The position numbers and the translations under genes were made by a program. 64,000 bases of DNA from CAYJDG01 sp964368875 (lineage in GTDB: Bacteria > Pseudomonadota > Alphaproteobacteria > Micavibrionales > Micavibrionaceae), in contig CAYJDG010000002.1 of assembly GCA_964368875.1 (NCBI GenBank), forward strand, positions 80,754 to 144,753. The letters are read 5' to 3'. Position 1 is the first letter of the stretch. Each line of letters opens with the position of its first letter. This document shows, one piece after another, positions 42,824-51,584 of the stretch. The notes under the pieces were generated by a model. It was not told the origin of the DNA. It made no database searches and worked only from the letters and a program-made list of their open reading frames with translations.

Positions 42824-44151
42824 TGCGGCATTTCAATCGCACTTTCCTGATGAGCGGGCTGTGCCTGCTCGCCCTCTCCGGCTGTAGCTGGTTCGAAGCC
42901 GATGAAAAACCACCTCTGCCCGGTGAGCGCATGTCCGTGCTTGAACTGCAGCGCAATCTGGAGCCAGCAGATGTCAACCTGACGGCAGAAGGCTTCGTCG
43001 CGCCGGAGCAATGGAAGAACGAATACTGGCCGCAGGCCGGGGGCTACCCGAACCACGCGATGCAGAACCTCGCCCTCAATCCGGGTGAACTGAAACGCGC
43101 CTGGACGGCCGATACCGGAGCAGGCGCTGAAGAAGACCTGCCCCTGACCGCACAACCTGTCGTCTTTGATGGCAAGGTTTACACGCTCGATACGGAATCA
43201 AATGTCAGCGCGTTCTCTCTGCAAGACGGCAAAAAACTCTGGACCAATTTCATCCGTCCTAAAAACGAAGATGAACAGGTGATTGGCGGCGGGCTCGCCT
43301 ATTCCGCCAATATTCTGTACGTCACCAACGGCTACAACGAAGTGCTCGCGCTCAATCCGCAAAATGGCGGTATTTTTTGGCGCAAGAAACTGGAAGCACC
43401 ATCCCGCGCCGCGCCGACCATCATGGACAACCGCGTTTTCGTCATGACGCTCGATAACCGCGTGATCGCGCTCGATGCCAAGGACGGCACAGAGCTGTGG
43501 TCCTATCAGGGCCTGTCTGAAACCGCCGGACTAGTCGGGGCCGCAAGCCCGGCCGCCAGCAGCGAAGTCGTCATCCCTGCGTTTTCATCAGGCGAGATTA
43601 TGGCTCTCCGCGTTCAGAACGGATCGGTCGCATGGAGCGATAACCTTTCCCCTGCGGTGCGCGTCGGCGGTCTCTCCACACTGCCGGATATTCAGGCACT
43701 CCCGATTCTCGATAAAGGTCTAGTCATCGCGCTCAGCTTCGGCGGACGCATGGCCGCGATTGATGAACGCACCGGCCAGCGCATCTGGCAGCGCGATGTC
43801 TCGGGCGCAGATACGCCGTGGGTTGCGGGCAATCATCTGTTCCTGATCTCATCCGCCAATGAATTGATTGCGCTTGGCCGTGACAGCGGCGCTATCCGCT
43901 GGGTCAAACCGCTCGCCTCTTATGTTGATAAAGATGAAAGCGGGACTGCAATGGATTGGAACGGTCCGGTCTTCGCTGGTGGCCGCCTGATCGTCACAGG
44001 GCCGAAAGGCATGATCCTCGAAGTCGATCCAATAGATGGTCACCTGCTACGCCGCCTTAATACCGGCAAGGCCATCGCGGCCACACCAATCATTGCGCAA
44101 GGCACGTTGTTGCTCCTGCATAATGATGGAACGCTTGCCGCGTACCGTTAG
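42823..44151 (+). CDS. bamB: Outer-membrane assembly lipoprotein BamB
   Basis: Part of the BAM complex that inserts beta-barrel proteins in the outer membrane. 442 residues: lipoprotein signal with lipobox LSGC (Cys about 22), then PQQ-type beta-propeller repeats with blades such as VYTLDTESNVSAFSLQDGKKLW, GGIFWRKKLE and GQRIWQRDVSG. It overlaps yfgM by one base and precedes der by 25 bases. Confidence 0.95.
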   Translation: MRHFNRTFLMSGLCLLALSGCSWFEADEKPPLPGERMSVLELQRNLEPADVNLTAEGFVAPEQWKNEYWPQAGGYPNHAMQNLALNPGELKRAWTADTGAGAEEDLPLTAQPVVFDGKVYTLDTESNVSAFSLQDGKKLWTNFIRPKNEDEQVIGGGLAYSANILYVTNGYNEVLALNPQNGGIFWRKKLEAPSRAAPTIMDNRVFVMTLDNRVIALDAKDGTELWSYQGLSETAGLVGAASPAASSEVVIPAFSSGEIMALRVQNGSVAWSDNLSPAVRVGGLSTLPDIQALPILDKGLVIALSFGGRMAAIDERTGQRIWQRDVSGADTPWVAGNHLFLISSANELIALGRDSGAIRWVKPLASYVDKDESGTAMDWNGPVFAGGRLIVTGPKGMILEVDPIDGHLLRRLNTGKAIAATPIIAQGTLLLLHNDGTLAAYR

Positions 44152-44176
44152 AATATAAGAAAGTAGAGTTTCCCTG

Positions 44177-45601
44177 ATGTTAACCGTAGCGATCGTGGGC
44201 CGACCCAATGTCGGCAAGTCCACGCTCTTCAATCGCCTGACCCGCCGCACCATGGCGATTGTCGACGACACGCCCGGCGTGACGCGTGACTGGCGGCAGG
44301 CCGAAGGCCAGCTGATGGACCAGCCCCTCAACGTGATCGACACCGCGGGCCTTGAGGAAAAATTCGATAACTCGCTTGAAGCGCGCATGCGCCGCCAGAC
44401 CGATCAGGCACTTGACCATGCCGATGTCATCGTCTTCGTCATCGATGGCCGCGCTGGTGTCACCACGCTCGACCAGCACTTCGCCGGGTGGCTGCGCAAG
44501 CAGAAGAAACCCCTGTTGCTGCTCGTCAACAAAGTCGAACACGAAAAGCAGGAACTGGAAATTCAGGCTGATGCCTATGCGCTGGGCCTTGGCGATCCGA
44601 TCATGTTTTCCGCCGCGCACGGGATCGGCCTCGATCACCTCTACATGCGTCTTCAAGACTATTTCCCGAAAATGGACGACGTCGAAGAAGACGATACTAG
44701 CGAAGGCAAATACTGGACGCCGGACGAACTCGAAGGGATTGAAGGCGACGAAAACTTCGACTTTACCAAAGCCCTGCCGCAGGAAGATCCGGATAAACCA
44801 GTGCGCATCGCCATCGTGGGTCGTCCCAATGCCGGGAAATCAACGCTGATGAATGCGCTTCTCGAAGAAGACCGCGTGATCGTCGGACCAGAAGCAGGAC
44901 TCACCCGCGACGCGATTGCCGCCGATTGGGAATATCAGGGCAAGAAATTCCGCCTGGTCGATACCGCAGGCCTCCGCAAAAAAGCCCGTGTTGAAAACAA
45001 ACTCGAGAAAATGGCTGTCGAAGACACGATGCGTGCCATCCGTCTTTCGCAGATTGTTATTCTTGTGCTTGATGCTGAATTGCTTTTGGAGAAACAGGAT
45101 CAGCAGATTGCCGATCATGTGATTACCGAGGGCCGCGCTCTGATTATCGCGGTCAACAAATGGGACCTGATCGAAAACAAAACCGAACTGATCGAGAAAT
45201 TCAAAGCGCAGCTTGGTGACAATCTGGCGCAGGTGCGCAACCTGCCATTTATTCCGCTCTCGGCGCTGCGCGGTCAGAACCTCGACAAGCTGATGGATGC
45301 CTGCCTCAATTCCTATGAGATCTGGAACCGGCGCGTCAACACGGGCCGCCTCAACCGCTGGCTCGAGGCAAAAATCAGCCACTATCCGCCACCGCTTGCC
45401 GGAGGTCGCCCGAACAAGATGCGTTACATGACGCAGATCAACGTCCGCCCGCCGACATTCGCGGTCTGGACCTCGAAGCCTGAAGCCGTTCCGGATACCT
45501 ATAAACGCTATCTGATGAACAGCCTGCGCGAGGACTATGAACTCGACGGCGTGCCGATCCGCCTGCTGCTGCGCAAGAGCAAAAACCCTTACGCGAAATA
45601 A
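44177..45601 (+). CDS. der: GTPase Der (EngA)
   Basis: Double-G-domain GTPase for 50S ribosome assembly. 474 residues: G1 GRPNVGKST at 8-16 and a second GRPNAGKST near 215, each with DTAG and NKVE or NKWD, then a C-terminal KH-like domain with GGRPNKMRYMTQ. The ATG is 25 bases after the bamB stop, with AAGTAGAG as ribosome site. Its 3' UTR begins the inverted repeat described for 45603. Confidence 0.97.
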   Translation: MLTVAIVGRPNVGKSTLFNRLTRRTMAIVDDTPGVTRDWRQAEGQLMDQPLNVIDTAGLEEKFDNSLEARMRRQTDQALDHADVIVFVIDGRAGVTTLDQHFAGWLRKQKKPLLLLVNKVEHEKQELEIQADAYALGLGDPIMFSAAHGIGLDHLYMRLQDYFPKMDDVEEDDTSEGKYWTPDELEGIEGDENFDFTKALPQEDPDKPVRIAIVGRPNAGKSTLMNALLEEDRVIVGPEAGLTRDAIAADWEYQGKKFRLVDTAGLRKKARVENKLEKMAVEDTMRAIRLSQIVILVLDAELLLEKQDQQIADHVITEGRALIIAVNKWDLIENKTELIEKFKAQLGDNLAQVRNLPFIPLSALRGQNLDKLMDACLNSYEIWNRRVNTGRLNRWLEAKISHYPPPLAGGRPNKMRYMTQINVRPPTFAVWTSKPEAVPDTYKRYLMNSLREDYELDGVPIRLLLRKSKNPYAK

Positions 45602-45602
45602 T

Positions 45603-45702
45603 ATTAGTCCCTTTTTTTGTTATTAACCGTCAGGATTGTTTGACGGCGACCCCCTATTCCTGAATACTTAAAAAAAATAATAAAAGCGTAACAGGGACTA
45701 AT
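45603..45702 (+). promoter_or_regulatory. Inverted repeat enclosing the ribosome site and start of the 45701 gene
   Basis: ATTAGTCCCT (45603-45612, just after the der stop) is exactly complementary to AGGGACTAAT (45693-45702), which contains the putative ribosome site and the AU of the ATG. A second hairpin, CCGTCA/TGACGG (45627-45646), lies inside. The structure could hide the start codon when the two arms pair. Confidence 0.55.
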
Positions 45703-46171
45703 GAGTAAAATTCAAGCCGCGATAGAGCGGTATCGTCAGTTGGGGCTGTCGTACAATTCCGTCATAGCCGGGAGTGGTGCGCTTGCGATCTGGGATGAGA
45801 TTGCGCGCGCGCGTCATTATACGCCGATATTGCCCGAAGGCCGCATCATCGGTGATCTCGATATTTATACCGGCAAGCTCAATCATGCTTTTCATCAGGT
45901 CGTCCATAACGCCAATCTCGCTGTAACTCACGAATGTGGAACACAAGATTGCGCGACCTTCGATCTGGATGGAGAGCGTTATGATGTGTCGTGCGAATGG
46001 CCCTTTATGGTCGCGAGCAGCGGCAATCTCGATGATATATCTCAGGATGTCGGCGGCATACGCGTCATGACCATTGGCCGTGTGGCCGACAGCAAACGCC
46101 GGTTCGCACGGACCAAAGATGCGGGCGACCTGCGCCAGATCGAGCAGGCGCTGGGATTTCGCCGGCACTGA
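45701..46171 (+). CDS. Nucleotidyltransferase-fold-like protein
   Basis: 156 residues. GSGALAIW near 24-31, then GDLDIY with Asp52 and Asp54, and a third Asp at YDVS (Asp95): the G-S ... DxD ... D pattern of the nucleotidyltransferase superfamily. No HEPN partner or AbiEi-like neighbour is adjacent. The opposite strand has an equally long open frame, but motifs and spacing favour this one. ATG 45701 has AGGG just 4 bases before it, inside the inverted repeat described above. Confidence 0.7.
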   Translation: MSKIQAAIERYRQLGLSYNSVIAGSGALAIWDEIARARHYTPILPEGRIIGDLDIYTGKLNHAFHQVVHNANLAVTHECGTQDCATFDLDGERYDVSCEWPFMVASSGNLDDISQDVGGIRVMTIGRVADSKRRFARTKDAGDLRQIEQALGFRRH

Positions 46172-46174
46172 TTT

Positions 46175-46888
46175 TTAAACGGAAATAACTTCGCCGTGAC
46201 GTGTGCAGGCTGGCAGAGCCAGTTCAAGAAACGTTGGTACAAGGTCGTCTGGCTGGCGCAAATCCTTGCCCTGATACCCACCCGGGAAAGCCTGAGCAAG
46301 CATATCGGTGTTGGTTGCGCCCGGGGCAATCACATTCACGCGCAAAGCAGTTTTGAGCGTTTCAGCAGCGTAAGTTTGCGCGAGCATCATCAGCGCGGCC
46401 TTGGTTGCGGCGTAAGGACCCCAATAGGCGAAGGGTTTAACCCCGACCTGTCCGCCGACAAAAATCGCACGTCCTGCATCGGAGGCGCGCAGCAACGGAT
46501 CGAGCGTGCGGATCAGTTGCGCGTTGGCAGTCACGTTCACAGTGGTAAGATCGGCCCAGTCTTTCATCTTGGCATGGGCGAGCGGCGAGAGCGTGCCGAG
46601 CTGTCCGGCATTGGCAACGAGGATATCGAGCCTGCCGAAGCGGTCGGCGAGCATGGGACCAAGCACTTCAAGTTCATCAAGTTTTTTCAGATCAAACGGG
46701 ATCAGTGTGGCTTTACCGCCAAGCGAGCCGATTTCATCATCGATTTTTTCAAGTCCTGCCGTGGTGCGGGCCAGCAGCACAACATGCGCGCCCGCTTTGG
46801 CATAGGCTTTAGCCACAGCCGCCCCGATACCGCGCGAGGCGCCGGTGATCAGCGCAACCCGTCCGGCGAGAGGCTGCTCCGCGCTCAT
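46175..46888 (-). CDS. SDR-family oxidoreductase, downstream of purF
   Basis: 237 residues of the short-chain dehydrogenase fold. NAD(P) motif TGASRGIG at 15-22, NAG near 94, and the catalytic Tyr-Lys in PYAATKAA. At the place of the usual catalytic Ser, 13 residues before the Tyr, the sequence reads GGQVGV, so Ser is replaced by Gly. The start is 1 base inside the purF stop. The order purF then SDR is common in alphaproteobacteria, but the substrate is unknown. Confidence 0.9.
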   Translation of the reverse strand: MSAEQPLAGRVALITGASRGIGAAVAKAYAKAGAHVVLLARTTAGLEKIDDEIGSLGGKATLIPFDLKKLDELEVLGPMLADRFGRLDILVANAGQLGTLSPLAHAKMKDWADLTTVNVTANAQLIRTLDPLLRASDAGRAIFVGGQVGVKPFAYWGPYAATKAALMMLAQTYAAETLKTALRVNVIAPGATNTDMLAQAFPGGYQGKDLRQPDDLVPTFLELALPACTRHGEVISV

Positions 46889-48381
46889 TATGCCGTGACC
46901 TTCTCTTTATAATCAGAGGTGCCGGGCTCGGGCAGATCTGGCCCACGAACTTCGGTCGTGCACGATTTGCTGAGGTTATCGGTCAGGCGGATCGGGTAGT
47001 CGCCCGTGAAGCATGCGTCACAAAATTGCGGCGCGTTCTTGTTACGCTGCGCTTCACCGGTTGCGCGGTAGAGCCCATCAACTGAGATATAGGCCAGACT
47101 ATCAACGCCGATAAAGTTTTTGATCTGTTCGAGATCATGCGTATGCGCCAGCAGTTCTTCGCTCGACGGCGTATCGATGCCATAGAAGCATGGATGCTTG
47201 GTCGGCGGCGACGAGATGCGCATATGCACTTCTTTCGCCCCAGCCGCGCGGACCATTTCAACGATCTTGCGCGAGGTCGTGCCGCGCACGATCGAGTCGT
47301 CGACCAGCACAACACGCTTGCCTTCGAGCATCGCACGGTTGGCGTTGTGCTTGCGCTTCACGCCCAAATGACGGATGGCCTGCGTCGGTTCGATAAAGGT
47401 GCGCCCGACATAATGATTGCGGATGATGCCAAGCTCAAACGGAATGCCGCTCGCCTGCGCATAGCCAATCGCAGATGGCACGCCTGAGTCCGGTACCGGC
47501 ACGATGATGTCCGCATCGCACGGAGCTTCACGGGCAAGCTCGATACCGATGGCTTTGCGCGTTGTGTAGACCGAGCGATTGTCCATGAGGCTGTCGGGAC
47601 GGGCGAAATAGACGTATTCGAAAATGCAGAAGCGAGACGGCTTTTTCTCGAACGGGCGGAAACTTTGGACACCTTTTTCGTTGAGCACGACCATCTCGCC
47701 GGGCTCGATGTCGCGGACGAATTCCGCACCGATGATATCGAGCGCACAGGTTTCGGACGCAAGGATATTGGCTTTACCAATCCGGCCCAAGACCAGCGGA
47801 CGCACGCCGTTCGGATCGCGCATGCCCATGACCATGCCCGCGGACACGGTGATCAGGGAATATGCGCCTTCAATTTGCGAGACCGCATCGATAAAGCGGT
47901 CCATCACGGTTTTCTTTTTCGACAAAGCGACGAGGTGGATGATGACTTCGGTGTCAGTCGTCGACTGGAAGATCGATCCCTGCGCGACGAGTTCGTCGCG
48001 GATTTTCAAGGCGTTGGTCAGGTTGCCATTGTGGGCGACACCGAAACCGCCGAAGGACAGATCGCCAAAAAGCGGCTGAACATTGCGCAAGCCCGCACCG
48101 CCAGTGGTGGCGTAGCGGTTATGCCCGATCGCGGCGAAGCCTTTGAGCGCGCCGATATTCTTGGTCACCGCTTCTTCGACAAGGCCGAGGCCGCGGTGCT
48201 GGTAGAAATGATCGCCGTCATAACTGACGATCCCTGAAGCTTCCTGACCCCGGTGCTGCAAAGCGTGGAGACCGAGGGCCGTCATCGTGGCGGCATCTTC
48301 GTGCCCGTAGATCGCGAAGATCCCGCATTCCTCATGAAGCTTGTCGTCGTCAAAGGGATTGGTCGTGGCGATCTCACTCAT
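46888..48381 (-). CDS. purF: Amidophosphoribosyltransferase (PurF)
   Basis: First committed step of purine synthesis: PRPP plus glutamine to phosphoribosylamine. 497 residues. The N-terminal propeptide MSEIATTNPFDDDKLHEE precedes catalytic Cys19 (CGIFAIYGHED). The phosphoribosyl motif VVLVDDSIVRGTTS is in the C-terminal half. Start 48381 overlaps the cvpA end by 8 bases. Second-last gene of the radA-cvpA-purF-SDR run. Confidence 0.98.
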   Translation of the reverse strand: MSEIATTNPFDDDKLHEECGIFAIYGHEDAATMTALGLHALQHRGQEASGIVSYDGDHFYQHRGLGLVEEAVTKNIGALKGFAAIGHNRYATTGGAGLRNVQPLFGDLSFGGFGVAHNGNLTNALKIRDELVAQGSIFQSTTDTEVIIHLVALSKKKTVMDRFIDAVSQIEGAYSLITVSAGMVMGMRDPNGVRPLVLGRIGKANILASETCALDIIGAEFVRDIEPGEMVVLNEKGVQSFRPFEKKPSRFCIFEYVYFARPDSLMDNRSVYTTRKAIGIELAREAPCDADIIVPVPDSGVPSAIGYAQASGIPFELGIIRNHYVGRTFIEPTQAIRHLGVKRKHNANRAMLEGKRVVLVDDSIVRGTTSRKIVEMVRAAGAKEVHMRISSPPTKHPCFYGIDTPSSEELLAHTHDLEQIKNFIGVDSLAYISVDGLYRATGEAQRNKNAPQFCDACFTGDYPIRLTDNLSKSCTTEVRGPDLPEPGTSDYKEKVTA

Positions 48382-49105
48382 TGGACGTCCTTGGGGTTGA
48401 TGCGGGGGCTGGTGCTGGGGCCGGCGTTTCTTTTTCAATCAGGTTCTCGAGATTTTCACGGGCTTTTTCAGTGTAGCCCTCAGTCTCTGCAGGTTGTTCT
48501 GCCGCAGGCTTTTCAGCTTTGCCATCGGATTTGAGAATATCCATGTCTTCGAGTTTTTCGCGTGTCTCGCTGACCGCTTCTTCCTTCGAGTCCGGCAGGA
48601 ACCCGGCCAGCCAGTTCGACGTGGTTTCAATGTAAAGCGCGGTTGCAGAGCCTTCGAACCAGGTGCGTTTATTTTCTTCCGGCAGGATGGCATTGAACGG
48701 CAGATAGAGAATGCCAAGCAACAGGACGCCGCGAGCGAGCCCGAAGATCACACCAAGCGTGCGATCAACCGGGCCGAGGCCAATCGCTTTGGCGGAGGCG
48801 GAAATAAAATGGCTGAAGAGTTGCAGGATAATAAAGACGATCAGGAATATCCCGATATAAGCGCAACCGTCAGCGACCATGGTCATCGGGATCAGATCGA
48901 AGAGTTTGCCGCCATCGTTGGCCTCGGTGATGCCGAACCAGCCACGCACATACGGAGCCACGGTTTTACCGAACATCAACGCGGCAAGCAGGCCGCCAAT
49001 GACACCGACGATGGTGAGGACTTCGCGGATAAAGCCGCGAAAAAAGGACACTCCGGCGGAGATAAGGAGAACGAGGAGAACGCCAATATCGAAGAACACG
49101 GCCAT
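48374..49105 (-). CDS. cvpA: CvpA family membrane protein
   Basis: Four hydrophobic helices at about 4-24, 29-50, 70-95 and 105-130, then a long acidic Pro/Ala/Glu-rich cytosolic tail (residues 170-243). CvpA is needed for colicin V production in E. coli and is widely next to purF, with an undefined role in membrane integrity or purine flux. ATG 49105 (MAVFFDIGVL) is chosen over a start 48 bases upstream. It overlaps purF by 8 bases. Confidence 0.93.
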   Translation of the reverse strand: MAVFFDIGVLLVLLISAGVSFFRGFIREVLTIVGVIGGLLAALMFGKTVAPYVRGWFGITEANDGGKLFDLIPMTMVADGCAYIGIFLIVFIILQLFSHFISASAKAIGLGPVDRTLGVIFGLARGVLLLGILYLPFNAILPEENKRTWFEGSATALYIETTSNWLAGFLPDSKEEAVSETREKLEDMDILKSDGKAEKPAAEQPAETEGYTEKARENLENLIEKETPAPAPAPASTPRTSNE

Positions 49106-49196
49106 GGACAACCCTAAGGCAGGCGTCGCCTGCAATTTATTGTTTGATTTCAAAGGTGATAGGTCAGATTTGGCAGCGATGCAAGGGTTGCGTGAC

Positions 49197-50606
49197 TTAA
49201 GCCGAACGAACCTGTTTCGGGGCTGGCCGGCTCTGGTCGCGCAAGTTCGCGATCAAGTCGTCTAAATGGCTGATTTCCTGCACTTTCATGCCATCTGGGA
49301 TGGCTGGCTGCTGCTTGCGGCCCATGCGCTGTGCCGTGCAGGCAGACCCAAAGCCGAGCTTGGCCGCTTCTTTCATGCGGAGATCCGGCTGGGCGACCGG
49401 GCGAATCTCTCCAGAGAGGCCAATTTCACCAAAAAGAACCATGTCGCTTGGCACCGCCGAATTCTGGAGCGCGCTGATCAGAGCGGCGGCGACGGCGAGA
49501 TCGGCGGCGGGTTCAGAAATGCGCATTCCGCCCGCCATATTGAGATAAATTTCCGAACCGGAGAACACGAGCCCGCACCGGGCTTCGAGAACGGCCAAAA
49601 TCATGGCGAGGCGGCTCGAGTCCCAGCCGATCACGGCCCGTCTGGGTGTGCCATAGGGAGCAGGCGCAACGAGGGCCTGCACCTCGACCAAAATCGGGCG
49701 CGTCCCTTCGAGACCCGCAAAGACGGCGGAGCCGGTCGCATCATCCTGTCGCTGGGACAGGAACAGAGCCGAGGGGTTGGACACTTCGGAGAGACCCAGC
49801 GCCCCCATCTCAAAGACCCCGATTTCATCGGTCGGGCCAAAGCGGTTCTTGACGGTGCGCAGAATACGGAAATGGTGACCCCGGTCCCCTTCGAAATAGA
49901 GGACGGTGTCAACGAGGTGCTCGAGAACGCGCGGTCCGGCAATCTGACCGTCCTTGGTCACGTGACCCACAAAGAAGACGCACGTGCCATGCTTTTTGGC
50001 GATGCGTGTGATTTCCTGTGCCGCGGTCCGGACCTGCGTCACGGTTCCCGGTGCACTTTCGACCGTATCAACGAACATCGTCTGGATAGAATCGATGATC
50101 AGAACGTCGACTTTAGAGCTCTCGATTGTGGCAGCGATCTCGCGGACATTGGTCGCGGAGGCGAGCTGAACGGGCGATTTCTCCAATCCGAGACGTTGCG
50201 CCCGCATTCTGACCTGATCGACGGCTTCTTCTCCCGAGACGTAAACACATGATAAACCACGGTTTGCGAGGGAACAGACTGCCTGCAGGAGTAAAGTTGA
50301 TTTGCCGATGCCCGGATCGCCGCCAAGCAGGATCGCGCAGCCGGGAACGAGCCCGCCGCCCGTGACACGGTCAAACTCGTTTATACCCGTGACGTAGCGT
50401 TTATAGGGTTTTGAGTCCGCTGCCTGCAGCTCGACGAGGTCCAGCTGCTTCGATTTGCGCCCGTTGCCAAGACCCTTCGGTGGAGCCGCTTGCGCGCTTT
50501 CGGCTGCCAGCGTGTTCCATTCGTTGCAGGCATCACATTTGCCGTTCCAACGCGCATGGACCGCGCCGCAGGACTGACAGACATAAGATGTATGGGGTTT
50601 GGCCAC
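49197..50606 (-). CDS. radA: DNA repair protein RadA (Sms)
   Basis: RadA helps RecA-mediated branch migration. 469 residues: zinc finger with CQSCGAVHARWNGKCDAC near 10-27, RecA-like ATPase with Walker A GGDPGIGKST near 94-103, the KNRFG motif in VKNRFGPTDEIG, and a C-terminal Lon-like domain. It begins the radA-cvpA-purF-SDR run, 91 bases before cvpA. Confidence 0.97.
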   Translation of the reverse strand: MAKPHTSYVCQSCGAVHARWNGKCDACNEWNTLAAESAQAAPPKGLGNGRKSKQLDLVELQAADSKPYKRYVTGINEFDRVTGGGLVPGCAILLGGDPGIGKSTLLLQAVCSLANRGLSCVYVSGEEAVDQVRMRAQRLGLEKSPVQLASATNVREIAATIESSKVDVLIIDSIQTMFVDTVESAPGTVTQVRTAAQEITRIAKKHGTCVFFVGHVTKDGQIAGPRVLEHLVDTVLYFEGDRGHHFRILRTVKNRFGPTDEIGVFEMGALGLSEVSNPSALFLSQRQDDATGSAVFAGLEGTRPILVEVQALVAPAPYGTPRRAVIGWDSSRLAMILAVLEARCGLVFSGSEIYLNMAGGMRISEPAADLAVAAALISALQNSAVPSDMVLFGEIGLSGEIRPVAQPDLRMKEAAKLGFGSACTAQRMGRKQQPAIPDGMKVQEISHLDDLIANLRDQSRPAPKQVRSA

Positions 50607-50660
50607 GGACGACTCGCTTTCAGGGTCATCCTAGCAGAGAACAAAACGAGAATATAGAGA

Positions 50661-51584
50661 TTATTTACCGGTGGGAGGGGGAAGGTCGCCCCACATGCTT
50701 TGGGTCGCGTTTACGGATAACGGCATTCTATCATGGTGCTTACGTGGCACACCTTCGGCGACAACCAGGACAGAGTGGCCCTCGATCATCGAAGCGAGAT
50801 CGGCTTCAAATTGTAAAGGATCATACAGCCCATTGCGCACATCACGCATGACTTCGCGCTTAACTTTTACGATATTTGCATACGGTCCGAAGACTCTGAC
50901 GCGGTCGCGGTCGTGAGGATCGCGCGGATCGACATCATCGATCGCAAGGTTCAACCCAAGACTATGGCCATATTCCACTGCATCGATCTGAGCGGCAGTA
51001 ATCTCGGTTTTATGTTCAAGCTTTTCGGTCATCAGATAGCCGGGTGTCAAACCATGATAGGCGAGGCGCTCAACGACAGTATCTATCAAATCGCGGGTGA
51101 ATGACGCTTGAAAGACGTTGACCGCAATTATGCGGTCTACCTTATGTTCATTATTCTGCCCAATGGTTATCTGGCCAATAAGATCATTCTCTACCGCAAA
51201 ATCGATCGCTGCCAGAATGAGAAGTTTGTCGACTTTTGCCTCTAATCCGGCGGCATGAACAGCTTCGAAATATTTTTGATTGTTGATGGTGGAACCATCA
51301 GGACGCACGAGCGTAACCAGCAATTCGGAAATTTCTATTTCCTGAATAGGTCCCGCGCTCAAAGTCCAATTATAAGGCTCAGGGCGAAATTTGGTCACAA
51401 GCGCGCCTTCAGGCAATCCTTGCGGAGAGACGAAATGAAAGATCGGCGACAAATGTGCAGGAGCAAGCATTGGGTTAACTTTTCCTATTTCCGTATAAAG
51501 TAAACCCTGCTTCCGCAGGGCTGTCAAACTTTCTATTAGGAAATTGGAATAAAACTCAAAAAAGCGCGGAATTGCGGCGATCAT
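50661..51584 (-). CDS. EAL-domain-like protein (degenerate c-di-GMP phosphodiesterase)
   Basis: 307 residues. The C-terminal 210 residues follow the EAL fold: SELLVTLVRPDG takes the place of the EAL-RW motif, then VNVF, MTEKL, AIDDVDP, IVKVKR, and VAEGV. The Glu of the usual ElTE is Leu here (LMTE), which is a metal ligand in active enzymes, so activity is doubtful. The first 95 residues are new to me. ATG 51584 overlaps the heparinase stop in ATGA form; the longer start at 51602 lacks a ribosome site. Probably the third gene of rpe-heparinase-EAL. Confidence 0.78.
   Translation of the reverse strand: MIAAIPRFFEFYSNFLIESLTALRKQGLLYTEIGKVNPMLAPAHLSPIFHFVSPQGLPEGALVTKFRPEPYNWTLSAGPIQEIEISELLVTLVRPDGSTINNQKYFEAVHAAGLEAKVDKLLILAAIDFAVENDLIGQITIGQNNEHKVDRIIAVNVFQASFTRDLIDTVVERLAYHGLTPGYLMTEKLEHKTEITAAQIDAVEYGHSLGLNLAIDDVDPRDPHDRDRVRVFGPYANIVKVKREVMRDVRNGLYDPLQFEADLASMIEGHSVLVVAEGVPRKHHDRMPLSVNATQSMWGDLPPPTGK

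Noticed and set aside
45698..46168. Minus-strand frame of the same length as the nucleotidyltransferase-like gene
   Set aside because: Composition and motifs favour the plus strand; the minus frame has no recognisable motif and no ribosome site.
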